Source: Siphlonurus alternatus (lineage: Eukaryota > Arthropoda > Insecta > Ephemeroptera > Siphlonuridae). Taken from it: a DNA stretch of 64,000 nucleotides. Shown piece after piece: positions 12,774 through 25,144 of this stretch (positions within the stretch are counted from its first letter, which is position 1; every line of letters starts with the position of its first letter). Where the stretch lies: contig OX463784.1 of NCBI GenBank assembly GCA_949825025.1, forward strand, positions 9,245,431 to 9,309,430, in the 5' to 3' direction. The notes below the pieces were generated by a model. That model saw only the letters and a program-made list of their open reading frames with translations, was not told the DNA's origin and ran no database searches. The position numbers were made by a program, and so were the translations under genes.

Positions 12774-15700
12774 CTACATACTGCAGATCTGAAAGTTATT
12801 GTCTTGAATATGCAATATCACTTCAGGTCCATGGTTAACCAAACCATCATCTTGAACAGTTCCCACGTGATTTCCGAGCATGTTGTAGTAAATACGGATA
12901 CATTCTTTCATCACATGATACTGCATGCACAAATCCTTGCCATAAATGTCCATCAATTTGATGTGGTTTTTGAAGAGATGAAGGTTATGTTCCTCTACAC
13001 GCCATCCATCTGTGTCACCTACACACTCTTTCAACAACTTTGCAAGTGAAGACATGATTTCCATGTGTTCTTTCTTTTGCAGAGGATCACTTCCAATAAC
13101 ATCATCAGCAATAGGAAAAATAGGAGCAGGTAACAAACCTTCTTGCTGTGGCCAGTTTCCTACACAGGCATGGCAAGAACATTGGAAATGTAAAGCCTCA
13201 AGTGTAAATTTTTGTCTAACTTGTTTGGAATATTTTAAGAATGATTTACCAGAAACTTCAAATAATTGTGAACCTTTTGTGATGAATTTTCCAGCACGTA
13301 CAACTAATGTTTTACCATAAAAATGATAAAAAATATTACTAACACATGAATGATTTATTAATGCAAATGTAGGAAAAATACTTGGAGCAACAGGTTTGAT
13401 TTCACCAAGGTAACTATTTTTGGTTTTGTGAAATTCTGTAACACCATTACAATTACATGACATAGAAGAAAAGAATTTCATTAAGAAACCACCAAGCTCA
13501 TGACTAAATGGTAATTTATTAAATTCTAACATTTTCATTAGTTTAGCTGTCATCATACCATATGCCAATGTTTCGTTAAAATTTCTAGGTTTGTGGTAAC
13601 ATAAGTTGGCTATTGAGTTCAAATCCGATGAGACATACTTTCCGTTCTTGTTGAATCCTGCAGTACGTTTATCATTGCTGGTGCTAGACGATTTGCTCTG
13701 CTCTTCTAAGAACTTGCCCAGAGTTTCAAATCCAGTTTGATACACAAGTCTTGCAACAAGATGGACAGAGTGGTTCTTCTGTAATTCGAGGAATCCCGGC
13801 ATCTTGGCACACTCCAGCTGGTGGTAACTGCGGGACTCTTCAATACAAGCCTCACTGCAGAACATGGCCTGGAACATAAAAGCAAGGATTATGTCAAAAG
13901 AAACAGGACTCATTGATTAAATGCATGCAGTATAAACTTAATTATGAATAATAGTTGTCAATCAAATAACGTTTAAAAAATTTTGGGGTGTTTCAGGGAT
14001 ATTATTATATAACTATTTATTAACCAATGGACTTGTGAATTTAAAACTTCTCAATACACTCTCTGTACACTAAATACTTCAGCAACCGGTACTGCAATGT
14101 ATTTTATTTGAAGATTCTGTACTCTGGCTCTATGTGTGTGAAGTGGAGGAGAAGAGGGGATAAGCAGGGAAGGGGTACCTTAAAACATGAAACAGAAACG
14201 GGGCAAAGATATGCTTTTTTCCACCTCCCCTCTGCTCTTTCTGTAAAATCACTTTACCTTTAAAATGACACATGCTAGTATGCATGGTACATTTTGATAA
14301 CTGATGTGACAATTACCTTTTAATTTTATGATAAAAAGTTTGTTCGAAACTGCATGACATTACGTGTGCTGTGCTTCATAAAATTATAATAATGAATCTT
14401 ACCCAGGTACAGTCACGGCAGGGTAGCAGGGTGCGACACAGTTTGAAGCAGTGGCTGCAGTGAGAGAAGCTCAGAGAGGTCTCCAGGACAGCAGCAAACG
14501 GCTCCTCAACAATCAACACCTCACCTGAAAAAATGAAAATTATTATAGCTATATGTATATAGTGTATATTTTTTACCAGGGAATATTATTAAAGCCAACA
14601 AAAGAGAGAGAAAAAAATTAGTACAGTACGAAGAATATTTTAAGAGGATGTTGTATGCATTAATTAAGGTAGTTTACAATGGAGGCTCTATAAGCTATAT
14701 GTCAAGTATAGGCTAGAACACTACGTTGCTTTAATATCATGTGGCAACTATTTTGAGTAGAGAATATAGTCTTCAGCGCTGCAAGGAGCAATTTTATCAC
14801 CAACATAGCCTAGATGCAATATATGATATTAAAGCAAGTGCTTTTCTCGACCGGCTAATCTTCATAAGACATCACTCCAGAAATCTCAAAATCACCTTAA
14901 GGGTAAGGTAACGCCACCAATGTTAAAAAAAATCCCTCTCACAAAAATTCTGAAAAAAATTTAAAATGTTCTCCTCTACACCCCCTATCAGTAGCTAAAA
15001 TATCAGGTATACAAATACGATCTAGCTTTTGAGTTATGAATTTTTAAAGTTGACCAATTTAACATGGGAGTTTCATTTCTCCATGTTAAAGTAGTCAACT
15101 TTAAAAATTTATAACTCAAAAACTAGATCGTATTTGTATACCTGATATTTTAGGTACTGATAGGGGGTATAGAGGAGAACATTTTAAAGTTTTTTCAGAA
15201 TTTTTGTGAGGGATTTTTTTTAACATTGGTGGCGTTACCTTACCCTTAAAAATATGGATTATGATCGAACAATGAATGCACTACTGTATGACATAATGAG
15301 CAATTAGAAACGAAAAATTTTATTGGCTTAATCGAAAGAAGGGGTAAAAATATGACGTTGTGAATTTTTTCAGATTTTTTTGTGACCTATAACTAATTTT
15401 AATTAATTAATTAAGTTGGATTATTTTGAGAGTGCCGCCTCTCGTGACGCCTCTGACGTCACACCATTCTTGTACTTTTGCACTATAGATGAGATTAGGT
15501 GAGAACATGCAGGTATGAAAATCAAAATGGCTGGCGCCACGTTTGAAATTCCCCGCTTCAAATTTTTGAAGTTTTAATGTGGGTTACGTTTGATCAATTT
15601 TAGCTTTATTTTGTTCGCATACCACTGGAAACTATGGTTGAAATATGATTTAAAACTTCTATCGTGCTCTAATATTGTTTAATACGTAAAAAGTAGAAAA

Positions 15701-18170
15701 TTATGAGAGACTAACATCTTACATCAAATTAGTTTGCTTTCTTTCTTTAAATAAAATAATTTGCTGATATCTAGTGTGCTAGTGGGTTAGCTCAGTGGTA
15801 AACGCATCAGACTTCAAATTTCGTGGTTGCGTGTTCGATTCTTTCTCCCGGCGGGTTTTTATTAATACGTTTTTTTTTTCTTTAATTTTAAAATATTTAT
15901 GAATTCTAAAATTATAAAATGTGGTTAAAATATGGTTTACAGTCGTAATTGATAACTTTTTAATAGTAAAGAGAGGGAACAATATTAATAAAAAATTACT
16001 TCACTTTTATACGTTCAAATAAAACATTTTTCACACTGTCCCGAAGCTTGGTGTGGCACAGTGGCGAAGACGCAGCTAGAGCTCGTACTCTGACTCTGGC
16101 TTGTGGTGGAGAGTTTGATTCTCCACGTCGAAGGATTTTTTAAACTCGACACTTTTCTTTCCTTTAATTTAGTTTAATTTAATTAAAGAACATTTCTCCG
16201 CCACAGTGCCACACTAATTAAGCTATGAGCCTCGGTAAGAGAAATGTTTTATTGGAACGCGAAAAAGTGAAGTAATTTTTTATTAATATTGTTCCCTCTC
16301 TTTACTATTAAAAAGTTATCAATTACGATTGATAGTAGCTGTAATCCATATTTTAACCACATTTTATAAATTTAGAATTCATAAATATATTAAAATTAAA
16401 GAAAAAAAATGTACTTATAAAAACTCGCCGGAAGACAGAATCGAACCCGCAACCACAAAATTTGAAGTCTGATGCGTTTACCACTGAGCTAACCCACTAG
16501 CACACTAGATATCAGCAAATTATTTTATTTAAAGAAAGAAAGCAAACTAATTTGATGTAAGATGTTAGTCTCTCATAATTTTCTACTTTTTACGTATTAA
16601 ACAATATTAGAGCACGATAGAAGTTTTAAATCATATTTCAACCATAGTTTCCAGTGGTATGCGAACAAAATAAAGCTAAAATTGATCAAACGTAACCCAC
16701 ATTAAAACTTCAAAAATTTGAGGCGAGGAATTTCAAACGTGGCGCCAGCCATTTTGATTTTCATACCTGCATGTTCTCACCTAATCTCATCTATAGTGCA
16801 AAAGTACAAGAATGGTGTGACGTCAGAGGCGTCACGAGAGGCGGCACTCTCAAAATAATGCAACTTAATTAATTAATTAAAATTAGTTATAGGTCACAAA
16901 AAAATCTGAAACAATTCACAACGTCAAATTTTTACCCCTTCTTTCGATTAAGCCAATAAAATTTTTCGTTTCTAATTGCTCATTTTGGCATAATTAATAA
17001 AGATCTATATAATATGCTTCAAACAAATTCCACAGGTTGCAATGGTGCATGATATCTTGCTTTTAATTTTTATGTCCTTTTTTATTAGCAAATATGACCT
17101 AGTTAATTTTAAAGGTGCATTTCCATGAAGCAATGTCGAGCGGGGCTTGGCGGGGCTAGAACAGCGCACTTGCTATGGTAGCCATGTCGGCCAAAAAAAA
17201 AAAAAAAAAAAAACACTCCCCGCAAGGCGAGGAAATCCTGAGCCTCTGATTGGCTGTGGCACGCGATTTTCTCGCTTTCCGCGCTCCATGGAAATGCACC
17301 TTAAAAGTTGCAGCAAATTTGCCATAATCACATCTTTTATAATATATGTAGTCGATAACATACTGAAAATTGCTAATGTTTAAAAAAAAAAATACAGTAA
17401 TGAAATGAATTAATTCTTTAAAATCTGCAAATTAAATTACCTGGTTCAATGTCTCTGGTGGCAACCAGGTGTCGTCCGAAGGTCTTGTTGTACTTGAGAG
17501 CAATGCAGTCCGAGGCAGACGGAATCTCACGGTTGACGTTGGAACCAAGACTCGGAACTTCAAAGTTCAGAACACCAATGCTCTTGTCATGAGTCAAATC
17601 CTCAAACTCCTCCCCTGCCATGTCATCATCAATGTACTTCATTTGTGACTCAATGTTCAGTCTGATTTTCTCCTTTTCTTCTCTTACGATCATTGAATTA
17701 CGGTCCAAGGCTTCCATCGCATCATTAAAACTCTTTACAGCTCTGCCTACTTGACCTAATTTTTCATAGCAAGTTCCTTGGCGGATGTGGAGTTTGTGGA
17801 CTTGGTTGTCTGGATAACCTGTCTTAAGAGCTCGCTGACAATCAGCAATTGAATCTCTTAAGTAGCCCATGTCTTTCAACACTAAAGCTCGATTAGCAAA
17901 TGCTAATGGAAGGGCCTCAGAGTTTGGTGGAGCAAGTGACATGCTTTGAGTGTACAGTGACAATGCTTCATTGAATTCATACCTTCTGTATTTAGTATTA
18001 CCTTCTTCACGCAATTTTGACGCTTTTTCTGCGTTTTTCTGGTTAAAGTTTGGGGTCACGACAGGGACATCCTTTACTAAACCCTGCAGCAACATGGCGA
18101 CCCTAGCAGCGTCATTGGGAAGAATCTCAGTAAACATAAATTCGGTATGATCCCCCGAAATCCCTTCCAT
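12774..18170 (-). CDS. SMYD4: SMYD4-like SET/MYND/TPR protein, paralogue A
   Basis: Coding exons 18170-17441, 14524-14403 and 13868-12774 join with GT-AG introns (phases 1 and 0) to give 648 aa. TPR repeats fill roughly residues 45-150 (REEGN, LAFANRA, KTGYP). The SET domain opens with GRHLVATRDIEPG and is split by a complete MYND zinc finger (C266, C269, C279, C282, C288, C292, H300, C304). The SET core has NHSC at 456-459 followed by N462, and a post-SET CxCxxC at 514-519. SMYD4 proteins are putative lysine methyltransferases of cytosol and nucleus with roles in muscle and heart. The YG motif after NHSC reads SG here, so activity is doubtful. The start at 18170 is chosen because it matches the short N termini of B and the shared LPNDAARV block; an upstream in-frame ATG at 18302 would add a hydrophobic 44-residue leader that the paralogues lack. 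Confidence 0.9.
14897..15248. mobile_element. TTAA-flanked palindromic MITE (family 2)
   Basis: Perfect TTAA flanks, ends GGGTAAGGTAACGCCACC and complement, arms of about 165 bp, within intron 1 of SMYD4-like A. Confidence 0.85.
15783..15858 (+). tRNA. tRNA-like sequence (degenerate), left arm
   Basis: A- and B-box-like motifs have tRNA spacing and an anticodon-loop-like CTTCAAA, but D, anticodon and T stems pair poorly. It is probably a tRNA pseudogene or tRNA-derived element head, not a working tRNA. Confidence 0.35.
16425..16500 (-). tRNA. tRNA-like sequence (degenerate), right arm
   Basis: Inverted partner of 15783-15858. Its B box (GGGTTCGATTC) is better preserved, but the stems are still imperfect. 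Confidence 0.35.
17109..17304. mobile_element. TTAA-flanked MITE with AGGTGCATTTCCATG ends
   Basis: TTAA sites bound AGGTGCATTTCCATG and its near-complement CATGGAAATGCACC. The interior is GC-rich with an A19 run. It is in intron 1 of SMYD4-like A; open frames inside are not genes. Confidence 0.75.
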
Positions 18171-18786
18171 TCTAATGTTGATATATTTATAACAGCTCTT
18201 TGAGCTTTGAGCGACGTTTTCTCTGATTCTTTTTTCTTTGATAACGATTGAAAATATACGAAGAAATGTTAAAAATGTTAAAATGATAAACTCATACAGC
18301 ACTTAATTTCGACCGGAACACGGAAGTCACGGAACAAAAGAGTGAAAAGTCATCATGCAGTGAAAAGAGCATAATTAATTAATGCACTGTTGCCAAACTT
18401 TCATTTTCTTTTGTTTTTACTAACTTTTAACCACGAAAAATTTAAAATAGAGTAATTTATTTCAAATAAACTACCACAGTTGTCTCTGTTGATATAAAAC
18501 TACCAAAAATTTTCCACTTGTATACAAAATACATAAATATTATCAAATATAAAAGTGAGCTTGTATGTTAATTAATTAAGCTTAATTCAGTTTAGCAGTG
18601 AGAGCATATATATATATTTAAATCAGTTAATTAATAAAACTGCATGAAATTATATACTCAGCAGCAGCCAGCATGATTTTAGATTTCTTTCTCCTGGTAG
18701 AAAGTATGGTTCCATGCATGGACAAAGCTTAATTTATTTTATACTGCTATAAGTGCTATATATGTTTGTATATATATACAACCGCT

Positions 18787-19830
18787 ATGCAAAAACGATG
18801 AAATTTATTGTGACGGTCAAAAGATTGAATTTCTAAATTCATTTAAATATCTTGGCATAATACTTCAAATGACAGGGCATTCTTTTTCTAAACATATAAC
18901 AGAAAGATGTAAGAACGCTATCACTGTTATGTACACTATCTCAGGTCTGTATCTGGTCTATCCGTCAAAACAGGGGCTCAAACTATTCAATTTAAAAGTC
19001 GCCCCTGTGGCTACTTATGGTATTGAAATTGTATGGCCTCATTTATCTGTATCCGATTTTGATAAATTAGAATCAGTAAAAGCTATGTTTGTTAAAAGAC
19101 TACTGTGTCTGTCAAAATTTACCGAAACTAGACTGGCCTATAAACTGATAGATTCCAATTATTATTTTATTACAGAAATCAAAGAAATGTTTAAACTTCC
19201 AACGACAGATCAATATTCCAATTTTATAGCTGTCAGGAATCAAAAAGCTCAGGATATTAATCCTGAGTTTTACAGCGCTGATGCTATGACATGTAAACAT
19301 TGGTGTCTGCCCCAATTGGATACATCCAATGTTAGAAATGTCTTAACTCGCCAAGCTGTTCACGGCTTCCACCATCTAATTTGTAAATCCTCTGGTTATC
19401 ATAAAGCTAAACAATCTTGTGTATGTAAATTATGTAATGAATATTGTAGCCAATATCATTTAAATACCTGTAAATCTAGAATTAAGCCTATCAGCGATTA
19501 TGCCAGGGGAGATTTTATATAGTCTATAGATTTTGAATAGCAATGAAGCAATAAGTTTTTCATTCTATCTATTTTCTATGTCATATTTTGTTTTATATAT
19601 GTGATTATATATATGATATATTATGATGTAACAGGCTGTTGTTTCATCTGTTATTTTATTTTATATTGTTTTATTATCATTTTCTATTGTTCTATTTTCT
19701 GTAACTATTATATATGTTTTGTATGTATGTTTTATGTGTTCTATTGTAATGTTTAATTTTCTATAATGTATGTTTCTAGTGCTGTTAATATGTACACTTT
19801 CTGTGTTTAATAAAAGACTAATAATAATAT
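18787..19830 (+). mobile_element. 5'-truncated non-LTR retrotransposon, reverse transcriptase C-terminal part
   Basis: An open frame from about 18787 to 19522 has CDGQKIEFLNSFKYLGIIL (end of the palm), then YGIEIVWPHL of the RT thumb, and a terminal CCHC-type finger (CKLCNEYCSQYHLNTC) typical of LINE ORF2. An AT-rich 3' UTR follows, with AATAAAA near 19809. It lies upstream of SMYD4-like A, on the other strand. Confidence 0.8.
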
Positions 19831-20006
19831 GTTTGTATTTTAAACTTTTTAATCAGAAAATTGTAATATAATTTTTTAGTGTTTTTAAAATTTTATTTTT
19901 ATTATAAAAAATATTAGAAACTAAAATTGATAGTTCGTTAATTCAATAAAAACATACATATAAAATTGTAAGGTTTCAAATTCATTATTGTGTAAAAAAT
20001 TTTGTG

Positions 20007-20047
<41 letters not shown>

Positions 20048-20205
20048 TTAATTGCTATGTCCCCATGCATGTAGTATAATAAACAAACTAAGAATAAAAT
20101 ATAGACAAAAAATCAACTCGTCATATTTATATTCATAAACATTATGTTTTATTCACGAATTTACACCATATCTATCAATATAAAATAATGATGTACATAA
20201 TGAAA

Positions 20206-20211
<6 letters not shown>

Positions 20212-20246
<35 letters not shown>
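20212..20246. repeat. (TA)n microsatellite
   Basis: Uninterrupted TA dinucleotides abut the left end of the family 5 element; a matching tract follows its right end (22790-22826). Confidence 0.9.
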
Positions 20247-20250
<4 letters not shown>

Positions 20251-22785
20251 GTGAACCACAATTCGCGTGCCAACTTTTTTCGTAAATTTGGTATTGCAAA
20301 AATTTTCGCACAAACTTCAAACTTGGTACACTTGTAGCTGAGGGTTGTAAAAATTAGTTGAGGATGTTAAAATTTTTATTGGACACCAATAACACCCCTT
20401 TCAGGGGTGGTTTTTAAAAAAATTATTTTCGCCTTATGGGAATTCAATGCAAAATACAACTTTTTTTGAAATCATTGGAATTTTGCGGAAAAAGTTTCTA
20501 GCATAAGGTAATCGATCGTCCTGAACTCAGAAATAATTTTAGATTTTTTCCCCGACGCACCCCTGAGGGTGGAGACTTACCCCTAAAATCCATTTTCCTT
20601 AAAAATTGTGCTAAAATTATGAAATTAATTTTCAAGGGGTAATCGACCCTCCTGAACTCGGAAATAATTTTAGATTTTTTCCCCGACGCACCCCTGAGGG
20701 TGGAGACCTACCCCTAAAATCCATTTTCCTTAAAAATTGTGCTAAAATTATGAAATTAATTTTCAAGGGGTAATCGACCCTCCTAAACTCGGAAATAATT
20801 TTAGATTTTTTCCCCGACGCACCCCTGCGGGTGGAGACCTACCCCTAAAATCCATTTTCCTTAAAAATTGTGCTAAAATTATGAAATTAATTTTCAAGGA
20901 GTAATCGACCCTCCTGAACTCGGAAATAATTTTAGATTTTTTTCCCTGACGCACCCCTGAGGGTGGAGACCTACCCCTAAAATCCATTTTCCTTAAAAAT
21001 TGTGCTAAAATTATGAAATTAATTTTCAAAGGGTAATCGACCCTCCTGAACTCGGAAATAATTTTAGATTTTTCCCCGACGCACCCCTGAAGGTGGAGAC
21101 CTACCCCTAAAATCCATTTCCTTAAAAATTGTGCTAAAATTATGAAATTAATTTTCAAGGGGTAATCGACCCTCTTAAACTCGGAAATAATTTTAGATTT
21201 TTTCCCCGACGCACCCCTGCGGGTGGAGACCTACCCCTAAAATCCATTTTCCTTAAAAATTGTGCTAAAATTATGAAATTAATTTTCAAGGAGTAATCGA
21301 CCCTCCTGAACTCGGAAATAATTTTAGATTTTTTTTCCTGACGCACCCCTGAGGGTGGAGACCTACCCCTAAAATCCATTTATCTTAAAAATTGTGCTAA
21401 AACTATGAAATTAATTTTCAAGGAGTAATCGACCCTCCTGAACTCGGAAATAATTTTAAATTTTTTCTTTGACGCAGCCCTGAGGGTGGAGACCTACCCC
21501 TAAAATCCATTTTCCTTTAAAATTGTGAAATTAATTTCCTAGGTGTAATTGACCCTCCTGAACTCGGAAATAATTTTAGATTTTTTTCCCCGATGCAACT
21601 CTGAGGGGAAACTAGCTGCTACCCACCATATCCTTCTTTCTTAATTATCGAGTAGAAATTGCGAATTAATTTTTTTTCAGGATGTATCGAAATTTTTCAG
21701 AGAAAAAATATCCCAGACTGACCCCTTCACTTGCAGCATGACGATGGTTTCACTCAATGTGTCCACCGTTAATTGGCGTGATGGCACATGTTGGTCCGCT
21801 CAACGTGGCTATGTGTGTAGGTGCATAGCCTCTAACATCTGAGGTGTGACTAATTCCATGCAACGTCTGATCTCCACTTTCTGTTTGTCAATTCGTCTCA
21901 AATCTCTTCTTGTGAACATTTTTCTTCAGAAAGAGATTTGAGACCATTGACGAGCTAAAAGTGACAGACGTTATGTGGAATTGGTTACATCTCAGTTGTT
22001 AAGGGCACACATAGCCTCGTTGTGCAGACCAACATGTGCCTTCACGCCATGCAATTAACGGTGAACACATCCATCGTCATGCTGCAAGTGAAGAGGTGAG
22101 TCTGTGATTTTTTTTTATGAAAGATTTTGATATATTCCGAAAAAAATTTAATTCACAATTTCTACTCGATTATTAAGGAGAAAAGATATGGTGGGTAGCC
22201 GTTGACCATCAGGGTTGCGTTAGGGAAAAAATCTAAATTTATTTCCGAGTTCAGAAGGGCAGAGTACACCTTGAAAATTAATTTTACAATTTTATCACAA
22301 TTTTTAAGGAAAATGGATTTTAGGGGTAGGTCTTTACCCTCAGGGGTGCGTCAGGGAAAAAAACTAAAATTATTTCCGAGTTTAGAAGGGTCGATTACCC
22401 CTTGAAAATTAATTTCATAATTTTAGCACAATTTTTAAGAAAAATGGATTTTAGGGGTAGGTCTCCACCCTCAGGGGTGCGTCGGGGAAAAAATCTAAAA
22501 TTATTTCTGAGTTCAGGACGGTCGATTACCCTATGCTAGAAACTTTTTCCGCAAAATTCCAATGATTTCAAAAAAAGTTTTATTTAACATTGAATTTCCA
22601 TAAGGCAAAAATAATTTTTTTAAAACCACCCCTGAAAGGGGTGTTATTGGTGTCCAATAAAAATTTTAACACCCTGAACTAATTTTTACAACCCTCAGCT
22701 ACAAGTGTACCAAATTTGAAGTTTGTACGAAAATTTTTGCAATACCAAATGTACGAAAAAAGTTGGCACGCGAATTGTGGTTCAC

Positions 22786-22789
<4 letters not shown>
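20247..22789. mobile_element. TIR element (family 5) with internal ~130-bp tandem repeats
   Basis: The inverted ends CAGAGTGAACCACAATTCGC extend for more than 200 bp. The element sits inside a (TA)n tract, so any duplication is hidden. The left half holds about eight tandem units, the right half about two inverted ones, and the centre (about 21720-22100) is itself palindromic. Open frames of 131 and 74 residues are translations of the tandem repeat. Confidence 0.8.
20516..21600. repeat. Tandem repeat, about 130-bp unit, about eight copies
   Basis: Each unit includes GTAATCGACCCTCCTGAACT, CCCGACGCACCCCTGAGGGT and TTGTGCTAAAATTATGAAAT. Units differ by a few substitutions and short indels. Confidence 0.85.
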
Positions 22790-22829
<40 letters not shown>

Positions 22830-22832
<3 letters not shown>

Positions 22833-24478
22833 TAATATATAAATATATATGGAGTTGTGCTATATATTATACCACCACCTTTAAATAATTAAGATAATTA
22901 GCAATGCTAAGCATCAGAGACCTATCTATTCACAAAGTCTGGGGACTGGGTGCCATGCCTCCGTCACATAATTTTAAGCAATACATGACAGTGTGCAGAA
23001 GTGTGTGACAATTGGCACTAACGTCCCCAGTTCTGAAAATGATTGTGAAATTTCCCAAAGACTTGTGTATAGTACACGTCTGATAGAATCTCTGTTAATT
23101 AATTGTATAAAACATCTATCAATTATAGCAAACCTCATCATGTTTCAAAAGTTGTATCTGATATGTAATTAAGATTTGCTTAATTATAGATTAAAATTGA
23201 AATTATTAACTATAATATATATTAAGGCGGGATTTACATTAAATAAAAAATTAAATATTATTTAAATTAAAGTTACCACATATAATTCAAACACAACATA
23301 ATAATAATGAAAAATGTTTGATTATTTAAGTAATTGAACCATCAAAATTATTTCTCTCACACTTCATTTTCCGTCTCCCTTAATTATTTTTATAAAAGAT
23401 TTTTAATAAAAACATTCGCTAAATCATGCACTTCAGGTGTTGCAAAAGTGAATAAATTTGCCAAGTGTTACCACAACCTTACAATACATAATAAACAGTT
23501 TTCAATATATCTCTCAAATTTTAGTCAGATTCAAGCAAAAATGGATCAATTTTAAAAACTGCTTACTATTGTTCAGTGATTAGCTATAATACAAAAGTGA
23601 TGTATAAAAAATAAGATTAAACATTTTCTATTGATAGTCAATTAAAATCTAAACATTGTTACGTGGCTGCTACTAAAAAATGTCCTATAGTGATAGATAT
23701 TTGATAAAATTAATGAAATTTCACTTTGTTCCAAAATAAGCACAAAATACAAAATAGCTACATTAATATTAAAATCTTATTAAAACTTACCATCAGCAAA
23801 TTAACATTAGATTTAATTATAAAGAATAAATCAAGGATACCTAAAACACTTCAATAATAATAATTAGTAATTACAATTAGTGTTAAATATTTTTTCACAA
23901 TTTTTTTTTATGTATCTTTTAACACCTGTGTAACATAAGATAAAATTACAAAGCTTACTCCGATCTTGTATTCAACGACTTCAACACGTTTTTGTTTTTT
24001 TGTCCCCCCCCCCTCCCCCTTTTTAGCTATGAGATTGGAGCATTGGAGCTCAAGGCGGGGTTATAGCTACTTAAAATCTATAAACCGCGAACTACAAAAA
24101 TATAAGCAAATTAAAACAAAAATGTATACAATGTGTAATATAATATTTCAGTAATTATAACATCATCCTGTAATTTATTAAAATACAGTTAATTTTTAAT
24201 TGATTTTATTGTTATGCTTTTGTCATACTTTCTGATACACATAACATGATAAAAAAAGAAAATGTGATTTCTTAAGCTATCCAGAATGTAAAAATTATAA
24301 TTTAGAAACCTTTTCAACAATTTTCAATTATTTACATGGTGATTAAAACAAAATACTGAAGCATATTTTTAAGACATGAAAAACTCTTAAATTCAAAATT
24401 AAAAGATGTAGCTGGGGTGGGGGATTTAAGATGTCTAAAATTAAAAAGTACTGATGAGAAAAACTTGAAATTTTTAAC
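22830..24478. other. Spacer between SMYD4-like A and B, no gene seen
   Basis: AT-rich; short open frames lack any recognisable domain. Confidence 0.5.
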
Positions 24479-25060
24479 ATTGTATTGCATAATGGGGAAT
24501 TCTCTTACAACTCAAATTTTAATTTAACTACTATATTAAGATAGGGTACATATTAAAAATAAGTTTGACTTAAGTTTCAACTTTTTAAACTCAAATTTGG
24601 GGACTCTGAAGGGATTATTAGAATAGGGGCAAAGTATGCAACCCGCGCGCAAACCTGAAAATTGTGACGTAGAAACTCCCTAGTTAACACACAACAACTG
24701 CCTGATATCATAATTTGAGAGTCAAGGAGTGATTTGCTATAAATTTTAGTAACACGATCGAAATCAGCGGGTTTTTCTACCCTAGTATCAATAGTTTTGT
24801 CTCCAATATCAGTTTATTTTAAGAGTGATAATCGAAAATATAAATTTATTGCAGGAAAATTTCGCCTCCTAGGCAGTTTCTACGTCACGTTTTGGCGCTA
24901 AATTCAAAAGAAGGAAGATTTTTAAAAAATTCCCTTGTCTCCAATTTTGAAGATTGAAACTTTTTTGTTTTGGGATATTTAATTTCAAGGCATAGAGCAT
25001 CTGAAAAAAAATTAAAATAAATGTAGGAGAATTCCCCATTATGTGTAAGAAAAACAATAC
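24479..25060. repeat. MITE-like segment with inverted ends
   Basis: CATAATGGGGAATTCTC near the left end is complementary to GAGAATTCCCCATTATG near the right. A second inner inverted pair (GTGACGTAGAAACT against AGTTTCTACGTCAC) lies inside. It is just 3' of SMYD4-like B. Confidence 0.55.
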
Positions 25061-25144
25061 TAAAAGGAACACTTGTAAATGTAAAATATGCATGTCCAAG
25101 GACTTGAATTTTCAGTACAGTATTCCTTTGTTCCTAGATGCTAA

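Larger units (their letters stand above)
15286..16993. mobile_element. Large foldback with tRNA-like sequences in the arms
   Basis: Arms of roughly 800 bp (15286-16085 and 16195-16993) are complementary around 16139. Each arm carries a tRNA-like block (about 15783-15858 plus, 16425-16500 minus) with an A-box-like TTAGCTCAGTGGTAAACGC and a B-box-like GGTTCGATTC. The centre holds a second tRNA-like block (16048-16135). It is in intron 1 of SMYD4-like A. Confidence 0.75.

Noticed and set aside
12762..13320. Plus-strand frames of 95 and 102 residues
   Set aside because: Antisense shadows of SMYD4-like A exon 3; the same applies to the plus-strand frames at 25151, 28279, 38617 and 40205.
17147..17383. 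78-residue frame with a poly-lysine run
   Set aside because: It lies in a TTAA MITE with an A19 run; the lysines come from the homopolymer.
20763..21379. Open frames of 131 and 74 residues with repeated peptide
   Set aside because: They are translations of the ~130-bp tandem repeat inside a transposon, with no start context or homologue.
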